A stretch of 5,203 bases of DNA from a bacterium. GTDB taxonomy: Bacteria > SZUA-79 > Acidulodesulfobacterales > Acidulodesulfobacteraceae. The notes beneath the pieces are model-generated. The model did not search any database. It had not been told where the DNA came from and saw only the letters and a program-made list of their open reading frames with translations. The DNA is taken from NCBI GenBank assembly GCA_021803845.1, contig JAJZLA010000158.1, positions 1-5,203 on the forward strand, read 5' to 3'. Below are positions 1-5,203 of the stretch, in pieces (the stretch's first letter is position 1; each line of letters starts with the position of its first letter). A program made the translations under genes and the position numbers.

Positions 1-36
1 GTCGTTATTGTTGTTTCCGTTATTTTTCTTAGCCAT
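1..36 (-). CDS. clpX: Probable ClpX, first 12 codons only (cut by the window edge)
   Basis: An ATG at 36-34 opens a frame that runs off the left edge, reading MAKKNNGNNNND. It follows clpP by 37 bp on the same strand and is preceded by a purine-rich GGGGAT (44-49) 7 nt before the ATG, so a translated gene clearly starts here. The tig-clpP-clpX order is conserved across many bacteria, so ClpX, the AAA+ unfoldase that feeds substrates to ClpP, is the expected product. No diagnostic domain is visible: the zinc-binding domain and Walker motifs would lie outside the window. The asparagine-rich leader is low-complexity and not diagnostic. The start is well supported; the identity rests on synteny only. 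Another clp-associated gene, such as lon, is possible but less likely. Confidence 0.55.
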   Translation of the reverse strand, partial: MAKKNNGNNNND

Positions 37-73
37 TTTTATTATCCCCGGTATTATTCGTATTATATTAAAT

Positions 74-673
74 CTATTTCACTTCTTTAATCTCTTTTTT
101 TTCTACAACTTTATCTATAATGCCGTATTCTACAGACTGACCTCCGCTCATAAAAAAGTCTCTTTCGGTATCTTCCCTGATTTTATCTATATTTTGCCCC
201 GTATGTCCGGCAAGTATCTGATTTAATTCTTCGCGCATCCTTAAAATCTCCCTTGCCTGTATATCGATATCGGTAGCCTGACCCTGAAAACCGCCGAGCG
301 GCTGATGTATCATAATTCTGGAATGAGGCAGGGCAAATCTTTTTCCCTTAGCTCCCGCCGCAAGAAGAACGGCGCCCATGCTTGCCGCCTGTCCCATGCA
401 TAAGGTAGATACATCGGGCTTAATATACTGCATGGTATCGTAAATGGCAAGTCCGGCCGTTATTACGCCTCCGGGGGAATTTATATATATGTTTATGTCT
501 TTTTCCGGGTCTTCGGATTCGAGAAACAACAGCTGGGCGATTACGAGATTTGCAAAAGTATCGTCGATAGCCTCTCCTATAAATATAATTCTGTCTTTTA
601 AAAGGCGCGAATAAATATCGTATGACCTTTCGCCCCTGTGGGTCTGTTCTACTACTATAGGTACAAGCGACAT
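74..673 (-). CDS. clpP: ATP-dependent Clp protease proteolytic subunit ClpP
   Basis: ClpP is the serine peptidase of the ClpXP/ClpAP machine. It forms a cytoplasmic tetradecameric barrel that degrades proteins unfolded by its AAA+ partner. The 199-residue product covers the family end to end. The catalytic triad is visible as Ser98 in GQAASMG, His123 in MIHQPLGG and Asp172 in ERDFF, with the oxyanion-loop NSPGG at 65-69. The N-terminus begins SLVPIVVEQ, matching the mature N-terminus of E. coli ClpP (ALVPMVIEQ), so the enzyme is made essentially without the propeptide that E. coli removes. The C-terminal tail (about 189-199) is short and lysine/glutamate-rich. The ATG at 673-671 has AAGGAGA 11 nt upstream, overlapping the tig stop codon. 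It lies 16 bp after tig and 37 bp before the putative clpX, as expected for a tig-clpP-clpX operon. All key residues are intact and nothing suggests an inactive paralogue. Confidence 0.97.
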   Translation of the reverse strand: MSLVPIVVEQTHRGERSYDIYSRLLKDRIIFIGEAIDDTFANLVIAQLLFLESEDPEKDINIYINSPGGVITAGLAIYDTMQYIKPDVSTLCMGQAASMGAVLLAAGAKGKRFALPHSRIMIHQPLGGFQGQATDIDIQAREILRMREELNQILAGHTGQNIDKIREDTERDFFMSGGQSVEYGIIDKVVEKKEIKEVK

Positions 674-684
674 TTTATTTTTAT

Positions 685-691
685 TCTCCTT
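685..691 (-). promoter_or_regulatory. Shine-Dalgarno site of clpP overlapping the tig stop codon
   Basis: On the minus strand the tig terminator codon and the clpP ribosome-binding site are fused as TAAGGAGA, with 11 nt from the end of AAGGAGA to the clpP ATG. A ribosome ending on tig therefore sits directly over the clpP initiation region, which suggests translational coupling of chaperone and protease. The overlap is read from the sequence; the coupling is inferred. Confidence 0.75.
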
Positions 692-1925
692 AAATATATT
701 CGACTTTGTTTTGCGATAAGAAATCGAAGGTTTTATCTTCCAAAAGAGCGTTTTTTAAATTTTCCTGCGCTTCAGGCGACGAATAAAAACCTTTGACTTC
801 ATCTTCTTTCATATTTGATATTAATGCAGTATTTTTATAGAAATCTTCTAAGTCCGCATCCGCTACTGTTATATTTTCTTTCTTTTCGACGGCGGAAAGC
901 AGAAGATATAGCGCTATATCGCGTTTTGCCATTATTTTTAAAATTCCCATATATTCTTCAGACTTTCCGTCTATATTTTTATATTTGTCCTGCTTTTTCA
1001 TCTCTTCCAATCTTGATTTTGCATCTTCTTCTACTATGCTTTCCGGAAGTTCGACAGGGTTAAGTTTAATCAATTCTTCGGAAATAGAAGCTCTCAGCGC
1101 ATCTTTGTATTTTTTTTCTTCGTATTCGTTAAGACTCTTTTCGACGTATTTTTTAAATTCTCCGATGTCTTTGAAGTCTCCGAAATTTTTTATAGTTTCT
1201 TCGTTAAGTTCGGGCAGTATTTTTCTGTCTATTTCCCTTACGAAACCTTTGACGGTAACTTTTCTTTCTTTGTCGTCGTATTCGAATGCGTCTCCTTTTT
1301 TCTTGCCTATGAATGCAGATTCAAAAGACTTGTCTATTATGCTCGAGTTTAAACTGATGGTATAATCCTTTGCGCTGTCTATTTCTTTGCCGTTTTCGTC
1401 TATAGTAATATAATCTATCTTTGCGAAATATTTCCCGTCCGCATCTATAATAGCCGAATCGTCAAGCTTTTCCTGGTCGGCAAGCCTTTCTAAAAGAAAA
1501 TTTATTTCTTCTTCTATTGTTTTATCGGTAATTTCTCTTTTGTCTATTTTTTTAATTTTTATGTCTAAATTTAAATCTTTAATTTCCGGCATTACGTCAA
1601 ACGATATGGAATACTCTGTATCGCTCTTTTTTTCCAGCACGGGCGTTCCTATAAGGTATATTCCTTTTTCAGAAATAATTTTTCTAAAATCCTGATTTAA
1701 AATTTCCGCCGCCGCTTCTTCTAAAAGTTCCGCTTCGTAATATTTCTTTATTATAGACATAGGCGCCTTGCCCGGTCTAAAGCCTTTTATATTGGCTTTT
1801 TTAGCCGCTTCGGATAATTTTTTCTGCAAAAGTTCCTGCGTCCTGTTTTCGTCCAATTTTAAAGTAACGCTTTTTTTCACCGATGTTTCGTCTATTATTG
1901 CAATTTCGTTCGACGCATTATCCAT
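690..1925 (-). CDS. tig: Trigger factor, ribosome-associated chaperone
   Basis: Trigger factor binds ribosomal protein L23 near the exit tunnel and shields nascent chains. At 411 residues it is slightly shorter than the E. coli protein (432). The N-terminal ribosome-binding domain (about 13-120) carries the signature GFRPGKAP at 48-55, followed by MSIIKKYY. A PPIase-like domain spans about 160-240 and ends at the conserved ILPELNEE. The rest (about 241-411) is the charged, helical C-terminal chaperone domain. The PPIase domain looks abbreviated: the segment after KGDAFEYDD goes straight to [11 protein letters not shown], so about 11 residues of the loop present in E. coli are missing and the usual PGFEDGI reads KSFESAF. 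The start is the ATG at 1925-1923, with AGGAGA at 1938-1943, 12 nt upstream, a slightly long spacing. No alternative start lies nearer that site. It is the first gene of the tig-clpP-clpX block and has a candidate promoter in the preceding 90-bp gap. Confidence 0.95.
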   Translation of the reverse strand: MDNASNEIAIIDETSVKKSVTLKLDENRTQELLQKKLSEAAKKANIKGFRPGKAPMSIIKKYYEAELLEEAAAEILNQDFRKIISEKGIYLIGTPVLEKKSDTEYSISFDVMPEIKDLNLDIKIKKIDKREITDKTIEEEINFLLERLADQEKLDDSAIIDADGKYFAKIDYITIDENGKEIDSAKDYTISLNSSIIDKSFESAFIGKKKGDAFEYDDKERKVTVKGFVREIDRKILPELNEETIKNFGDFKDIGEFKKYVEKSLNEYEEKKYKDALRASISEELIKLNPVELPESIVEEDAKSRLEEMKKQDKYKNIDGKSEEYMGILKIMAKRDIALYLLLSAVEKKENITVADADLEDFYKNTALISNMKEDEVKGFYSSPEAQENLKNALLEDKTFDFLSQNKVEYI

Positions 1926-1937
1926 AACCTGCGATGT

Positions 1938-1943
1938 TCTCCT
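1938..1943 (-). promoter_or_regulatory. Shine-Dalgarno site of tig
   Basis: AGGAGA on the minus strand, 12 nt before the chosen ATG. The distance is at the long end of the normal range. The codons between site and ATG contain no usable alternative start, so the site supports initiation at 1925. Confidence 0.65.
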
Positions 1944-1968
1944 GTTTTAATATTTTTATTTTTTATAA

Positions 1969-1990
1969 ATTATATTATATTATATTATAT
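1969..1990. repeat. Tandem pentamer repeat (ATTAT)x4.4 in the thrS-tig gap
   Basis: On the plus strand ATTAT is repeated perfectly four times from 1969 to 1988, followed by a partial AT. Read on the minus strand it gives four overlapping TATAAT hexamers, at 1974-1969, 1979-1974, 1984-1979 and 1989-1984. It lies in the only sizeable gap between full genes. It could be simple low-complexity sequence, but its position upstream of tig makes a promoter role plausible. Confidence 0.85.
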
Positions 1991-2007
1991 TTATACGAAT
2001 TTGTCCT
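1979..2007 (-). promoter_or_regulatory. Candidate sigma-70-type promoter for tig-clpP-clpX
   Basis: On the minus strand AGGACA (2007-2002, four of six matches to TTGACA) is separated by exactly 17 bp from a perfect TATAAT (1984-1979). Transcription would start near 1972 and give a leader of roughly 47 nt before the tig ATG. Three further TATAAT copies in the same tandem repeat lie at non-optimal distances from this -35. The gap is very AT-rich, so chance matches are likely and the -35 is weak. The location between thrS and a conserved housekeeping block supports a real promoter. Confidence 0.45.
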
Positions 2008-2015
2008 TATTATAT

Positions 2016-3953
2016 TTATCCGACGAATATCGGGCGTTTTGAAAGCACATCCGGCAGTATAAGTTTTCTGTAAGGCATTCCCTTTGTTTCGGCTTTAATT
2101 TCTTTAATAAAATCGGTTTTGTCTATGCTAAAATTTTTTCTTTCTTTATACCTGTTTCTAATAGACAAAACTCCGCTTTCAGCTTCTTTTTGTCCTACGA
2201 CGGCAATGTACGGAACCCATTCTTCTTCGGCAAACATTATCTTTTTGCCTAAGCTGAAATCCCTGTCGTCGATATCCGCCCTTATATCCGAGCCGCTTAT
2301 CTCTTCTTTTAATTTAACCGCAACATCGATAAACTTTTCAGATACCGGTATAATCCTGACCTGAGTAGGGCTTAACCATAAAGGAAAGACCGGAATATCT
2401 TTTTTAAGAGCTTCTTCTATAATCAGATACATCCACCTTTCGATAGCCCCTACCGAAGAATGGCATATTATACATCCTGCTTTTTCACCGGTTTCCGTAG
2501 TAAAATTCAAACCGTATCTTTTAGCGTCTTCCACGTCAAGCTGTACGGTGGAAAGCTGGCAGGAACCGTTTACCGAGTCGACGCCTTGAAATTCGTGTTT
2601 AAGCGCCCAGTAATGCTTCATCTTAGATAAAACTTCGATAAGCGCGGGTTTTTTTGAGTATCTTAACAGTTCCACTATTTTATCTTTATATTTTTCGTAA
2701 TATTCTTTGACTATTCTAAAAACTACGGCGTATTCGATTCCCGTGCCTTCCGCAAGGTCGGCGTATGTTCTGTAAAGAGTTTGATATTCGTTAAAGCCTT
2801 CTTCTAGATTAAGGCAGAAACTGTGGATATCAGGCATGGTAAAACCCCTCAGCCTTCTTAAACCCGCTAATTCGCCGCTTTTTTCATATCTGAAACTTTT
2901 TGAAATTTCGTAAAATCTTAAAGGGAGGTGTTTATAGCTCATTTTCGTATCTTTAAGCATCGAAAAAAGACCGAAATCTCCGGCAAACCTTAACACGAAT
3001 TCTTTAGAAGGCGCAAATCCGCCCGTTTCGGATTTTTCATCCGGTACCAAAATTGAGTAGTGTCTTTCGTGAAACGATTCTCCCTGCCCTTTTATCTCCG
3101 GTTTATTCCAGTTGTATATCAGCGGGGTTTCTATTTCCATGCAGTTTAAGCGGTTCAAAGCTATATCTTCCGCCCAATCGGACAAAAGTTTGAAGAGCAA
3201 AGTGCCTTTTGGGTAAAAGCGCAGATGTCCCGAATCTGAATTTTCTTCGTGGTCGGCAATCTCAAGACGCCTCATAGCCGAAACCGAAGGGGGCGTCTCC
3301 CCTTCTTTTATTTTAAATTCTTCGTATGCGATTACTTTTCTTAACGAAGGAAAATCTTTAAGCGATATATCTTCTAAAATGCTTTCGTTTTTTAAATCTA
3401 TTTTCGTTTCTTTGCCGTCGAAATTTAATATAAAAAATTCGCTTTCAACGTCTTTAACTACGTCTTCCCTTGTTTTTTTGTTTACGGAAGTTTTAGCCGG
3501 CATATTTGCCTGCTCTTCTTCGGATAAATATGTAATATGCCTCGACGATTCGCTTAACGGATGACCCTTGCACGATATTTTAAAGCTCTTATACCATCCG
3601 AAAGGCGCTCTGTAAACTGAATAAAACGCCGCTATTTCGTTTTTTAAAGATTCTAGCATAGAAACTGCAAGTCTTGGGTCGGCAAGACTGCTGGAAAGAT
3701 GCGCATAAGGATAGACAATAATTATACGCGGTTTTAATTTGTCGGCTATATCTTTGATTTGCGTAAAAGCCTTTTTTACTATATCTTCGTTATTTTTCGC
3801 GTCTGCTTTTTCTACGGTGCAAAAAACTACTAAAGGCTCTTCAAAAAAAATGCCGGCGTCTTTAACGACCGATTTGTCTATTTCTTCTGCAACCGGTGTT
3901 TTTCCGGTCAAAGAATAACTGAAATCGTCGGCATGAATTATTAATAGCTGCAT
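2016..3953 (-). CDS. thrS: Threonyl-tRNA synthetase, archaeal type with N-terminal DTD-like editing domain
   Basis: ThrRS charges tRNA-Thr with threonine in the cytoplasm. The 645-residue product has the archaeal layout. Residues 1-140 form the tRNA-Thr editing domain, related to D-aminoacyl-tRNA deacylases, which removes mischarged serine. It shows MQLLIIHADD at the start, YPYAHLSSSLA at 81-91 with His85, and APFGWYKSFK at 116-125 followed by SCKGHPLSESSR. A linker leads to EIADHE (231-236) and RFYPKG (245-250). The class II catalytic core follows: HLPLRFYE (342-349), a motif 2 region with SFRYE (353-357) and LRRLRGFTMPDIHSFC, and motif 3 GAIERW (502-507). The anticodon-binding domain runs from about 520 to the end (FPLWLSPTQVRIIPVS). 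No TGS domain is present. Of the zinc ligands known from E. coli ThrRS (Cys, His, His), His377 and His498 are recognisable, but the Cys position reads Asp326 (RFAGDFG). The ATG at 3953 is fixed by homology although no clear Shine-Dalgarno precedes it. It lies 23 bp after the oxidoreductase gene, and tig follows. Confidence 0.95.
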   Translation of the reverse strand: MQLLIIHADDFSYSLTGKTPVAEEIDKSVVKDAGIFFEEPLVVFCTVEKADAKNNEDIVKKAFTQIKDIADKLKPRIIIVYPYAHLSSSLADPRLAVSMLESLKNEIAAFYSVYRAPFGWYKSFKISCKGHPLSESSRHITYLSEEEQANMPAKTSVNKKTREDVVKDVESEFFILNFDGKETKIDLKNESILEDISLKDFPSLRKVIAYEEFKIKEGETPPSVSAMRRLEIADHEENSDSGHLRFYPKGTLLFKLLSDWAEDIALNRLNCMEIETPLIYNWNKPEIKGQGESFHERHYSILVPDEKSETGGFAPSKEFVLRFAGDFGLFSMLKDTKMSYKHLPLRFYEISKSFRYEKSGELAGLRRLRGFTMPDIHSFCLNLEEGFNEYQTLYRTYADLAEGTGIEYAVVFRIVKEYYEKYKDKIVELLRYSKKPALIEVLSKMKHYWALKHEFQGVDSVNGSCQLSTVQLDVEDAKRYGLNFTTETGEKAGCIICHSSVGAIERWMYLIIEEALKKDIPVFPLWLSPTQVRIIPVSEKFIDVAVKLKEEISGSDIRADIDDRDFSLGKKIMFAEEEWVPYIAVVGQKEAESGVLSIRNRYKERKNFSIDKTDFIKEIKAETKGMPYRKLILPDVLSKRPIFVG

Positions 3954-3976
3954 AAATTTAGTTTCAGTCGTTAGAA

Positions 3977-4801
3977 TTAGAAGTCGTTGGGCAGGCTCTC
4001 AAGCTCTTTTGCCGTAAACACCGGACCGTCTTTGCATACGTAAACGCTGCCTACGTTGCATCTTCCGCATTTTCCTAGTCCGCATTTCATTCTGTTTTCA
4101 AGAGTAGTTATTATATTTTCTTTACTGAAACGCATTTTTTCTTCAAGAGTTTTCAAAGCAAACTTAATCATAATCGGAGGCCCGCAGACTACCGCTATGC
4201 TGTTTTCTCCTTTAAGAGGAAGCTGTTCCAGAATAGTCGGAACGAAGCCTACTTTTCCTTTCCAGTCCGGTGTTTCTCCGCCCGGATCTACCGTCACGAC
4301 AAATTCAGTATCTTTATGATTTTTCCATTCTTCGAAAATATTTTTATATAAAAGGTCGCCTACGGTTCTCGCACCGTATAGTATAGTAATTTTACCGTAT
4401 TTATCGCGCTCGTCGAGACAATATTCCATAATAGACTTAACCGGAGCCATGCCTATGCCGCCGCCGACGAAGATAATATCTTTACCGTGCATTTTCGAAG
4501 TATCGAAATAGTTTCCGTAAGGACCCCTGAAAGCAAGTTTATCGCCTTCGTTTAATCCGTTTATTCCGGTCGTAGCGCGTCCCGAAGTCCTGAAACTGAA
4601 TTCAAAATATTCTTTTCTTAGGGGAGAGGATGAAAAACCGAAGGTTGACTCGCCCTCCCCTATCAGCGAAAATTCGCCGAACTGACCGGGAAGAAAATCA
4701 ATGCTTTTTCCGTCTATGGTAAGGCGTATCGTTTTAGTGTCAGCTGTCTCCTGAATAATTTCTTTTATTTCCGCCAGTTTAGGCAAATAGATATTTTCCA
4801 T
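3977..4801 (-). CDS. FAD/NAD(P)-binding [2Fe-2S] oxidoreductase subunit (AsrB / sulfhydrogenase gamma / FloxA-like)
   Basis: A 274-residue flavoprotein of the ferredoxin-reductase superfamily, PyrK/AsrB/HydG branch. It would exchange electrons between NAD(P)H and an iron-sulfur partner in the cytoplasm. An N-terminal FAD-binding beta-barrel (about 5-105) carries FGFSSSP (54-60), where related reductases have the FAD-contacting R-x-Y-S type motif, and RGPYGNYF (92-99). The NAD(P)-binding Rossmann half includes VGGGIGMAPVKS (112-123), LYGARTVGDLLY (141-152) and VVCGPPIM (204-211). The C-terminal [2Fe-2S] site has Cys240, Cys245, Cys248 and Cys256 (C-x4-C-x2-C-x7-C), as in the dihydroorotate dehydrogenase electron-transfer subunit. 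Length is close to AsrB (about 270). The ATG at 4801 has GGGAG 10 nt upstream. It follows the dicluster gene by 59 bp, the usual beta-then-gamma order. No hydrogenase, siroheme sulfite reductase or Hdr subunit is in the window, so the exact complex cannot be named. PyrK is unlikely because of the dicluster partner. Confidence 0.88.
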   Translation of the reverse strand: MENIYLPKLAEIKEIIQETADTKTIRLTIDGKSIDFLPGQFGEFSLIGEGESTFGFSSSPLRKEYFEFSFRTSGRATTGINGLNEGDKLAFRGPYGNYFDTSKMHGKDIIFVGGGIGMAPVKSIMEYCLDERDKYGKITILYGARTVGDLLYKNIFEEWKNHKDTEFVVTVDPGGETPDWKGKVGFVPTILEQLPLKGENSIAVVCGPPIMIKFALKTLEEKMRFSKENIITTLENRMKCGLGKCGRCNVGSVYVCKDGPVFTAKELESLPNDF

Positions 4802-4811
4802 TAACTATATG

Positions 4812-4816
4812 CTCCC
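4812..4816 (-). promoter_or_regulatory. Shine-Dalgarno site of the FAD/NAD(P) oxidoreductase gene
   Basis: GGGAG on the minus strand, 10 nt before the ATG at 4801. It stands out in an otherwise almost pure A/T gap and fixes the start of the oxidoreductase. Confidence 0.65.
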
Positions 4817-4860
4817 GCTATATAATATTAATATTAAATTATATTATTTTAAACTATTAC

Positions 4861-5184
4861 TTACGCCATTTCGGCTAAATTTTTCGCAACTTCTTTTATA
4901 TCTATGTCTTCGGGGCAGTTTCTCGAACATCTGCCGCATCCTACGCATAAATATTTATCGAATTTCTCGCTGTAGATTTTAAATTTGTGCATCAATCTCT
5001 GTCTGTATCTGTCGCCCTGAGTAACCCTCGGATTATGTCCCGAAGTATGAAGCGTAAATATTCCGAATTGGCATGAATCCCAGTTGCGGATCCTCCTGCC
5101 TTCTTTAAGGTTGCCCTCGTCCTGAATATCGAAACAGTGGCATGTAGGACATGTGTAAGTACAGACTCCGCAGCCTATGCACAA
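4861..5184 (-). CDS. [4Fe-4S] dicluster subunit (AsrA / sulfhydrogenase beta / FloxB-like), C-terminal part, frame broken upstream
   Basis: An electron-transfer subunit expected to pair with the flavoprotein encoded next. The readable 107 residues contain two ferredoxin-type cluster motifs: CIGCGVCTYTCP (Cys2, 5, 8, 12) and CVGCGRCSRNCP (Cys80, 83, 86, 90). Between them are the family hallmarks CPTCHCFDIQDE (12-23), NWDSC (34-38), HTSGHNPR (46-53) and RYRQRLMHKF (59-68). This is the C-terminal third of AsrA/HydB-type proteins, which normally total about 340 residues. The only start inside the frame is a TTG at 5184-5182, placed directly before the first cluster cysteine with no Shine-Dalgarno, so it is unlikely to be the true start. 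An in-frame TAG at 5196-5194 closes the frame upstream, while another frame stays open to the window edge (LAVDFK...). A one-base frameshift near 5183-5192 would rejoin them as DFKLCIGCG. Whether this is an assembly error or a true lesion cannot be decided here. Confidence 0.85.
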   Translation of the reverse strand: MCIGCGVCTYTCPTCHCFDIQDEGNLKEGRRIRNWDSCQFGIFTLHTSGHNPRVTQGDRYRQRLMHKFKIYSEKFDKYLCVGCGRCSRNCPEDIDIKEVAKNLAEMA

Positions 5185-5203
5185 ATTTAAAATCTACAGC
5201 GAG

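Noticed and set aside
37..73. Terminator or regulatory hairpin between clpP and the putative clpX
   Set aside because: The stretch has only a short GC cluster (CCGGGG), which serves as the ribosome-binding site, and I could find no stem followed by a T run in the transcribed strand.
8..226. Plus-strand frame of 72 codons
   Set aside because: It is mostly antisense to the 3' end of clpP and the clpP-clpX gap, and is a low-complexity phenylalanine/isoleucine-rich product of AT-rich DNA.
815..1365. Two overlapping plus-strand open frames (815-1063 and 985-1365)
   Set aside because: They lie opposite tig, have serine/leucine/phenylalanine-rich composition typical of antisense to a lysine- and glutamate-rich gene, and show no domain or ribosome-binding site.
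3954..3976. T-box leader or thrS autoregulatory operator upstream of thrS
   Set aside because: Only 23 bp separate thrS from the preceding gene, far too little for either element, and no stem-loop is visible.
4056..4319. Plus-strand frame of 87 codons
   Set aside because: Shadow of the oxidoreductase gene, whose motifs are unambiguous on the other strand.
4823..4843. A/T palindrome TAATATTAATATTA and a TATAAT on the minus strand in the 59-bp gap before the oxidoreductase gene
   Set aside because: The gap is almost pure A/T, so such matches are expected by chance. The position 17 bp upstream of the TATAAT reads GCGTAA, which is not a -35 element.

Overview
The window is an AT-rich bacterial fragment in which every credible gene lies on the minus strand. 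In transcription order (high to low coordinates) it holds a [4Fe-4S] dicluster ferredoxin-type subunit (3' part only), an FAD/NAD(P)-binding [2Fe-2S] oxidoreductase subunit, a full-length threonyl-tRNA synthetase (thrS), trigger factor (tig), the ClpP protease subunit (clpP), and the first 12 codons of what is probably clpX. Coding density is very high. The largest non-coding gaps are 90 bp (thrS-tig) and 59 bp (dicluster-oxidoreductase), so no gene-free stretch reaches 300 bases. I found no tRNA, rRNA, CRISPR array, insertion sequence or convincing rho-independent terminator.

Right part (about 3977-5203): a redox pair resembling the beta and gamma subunits of cytoplasmic sulfhydrogenases, AsrA/AsrB, or the FloxB/FloxA proteins that pass electrons between NAD(P)H and Hdr-type complexes. 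It points to an anaerobic, ferredoxin-rich metabolism. The upstream end of the dicluster gene is broken close to the window edge: an in-frame TAG lies just before the first cluster motif, and a neighbouring frame is open to the edge. This looks like a one-base frameshift, either an assembly error or a real lesion.

Middle (2016-3953): thrS encodes the archaeal form of ThrRS, with the D-aminoacyl-tRNA-deacylase-like editing domain at its N-terminus instead of the TGS plus bacterial editing modules. Its neighbours are bacterial housekeeping genes, so it is best explained as an inter-domain acquisition. The position expected for the Cys ligand of the active-site zinc is Asp.

Left part (1-2015): the classic bacterial protein-quality block tig-clpP-(clpX). 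A period-5 tandem repeat upstream of tig creates four overlapping TATAAT boxes on the coding strand, one of them 17 bp from a plausible -35 element, so tig-clpP-clpX probably has its own promoter. The clpP Shine-Dalgarno sequence overlaps the tig stop codon.

Taken together, trigger factor folds nascent chains, ClpP with ClpX degrades failed ones, and ThrRS with its editing domain guards translation fidelity. The redox pair is metabolically separate. The host is a bacterium (tig, clpP, Shine-Dalgarno sites). An anaerobic sulfur- or hydrogen-metabolising lineage, for example one of the former Deltaproteobacteria or a related uncultured group, is consistent with the content but not proven by it.
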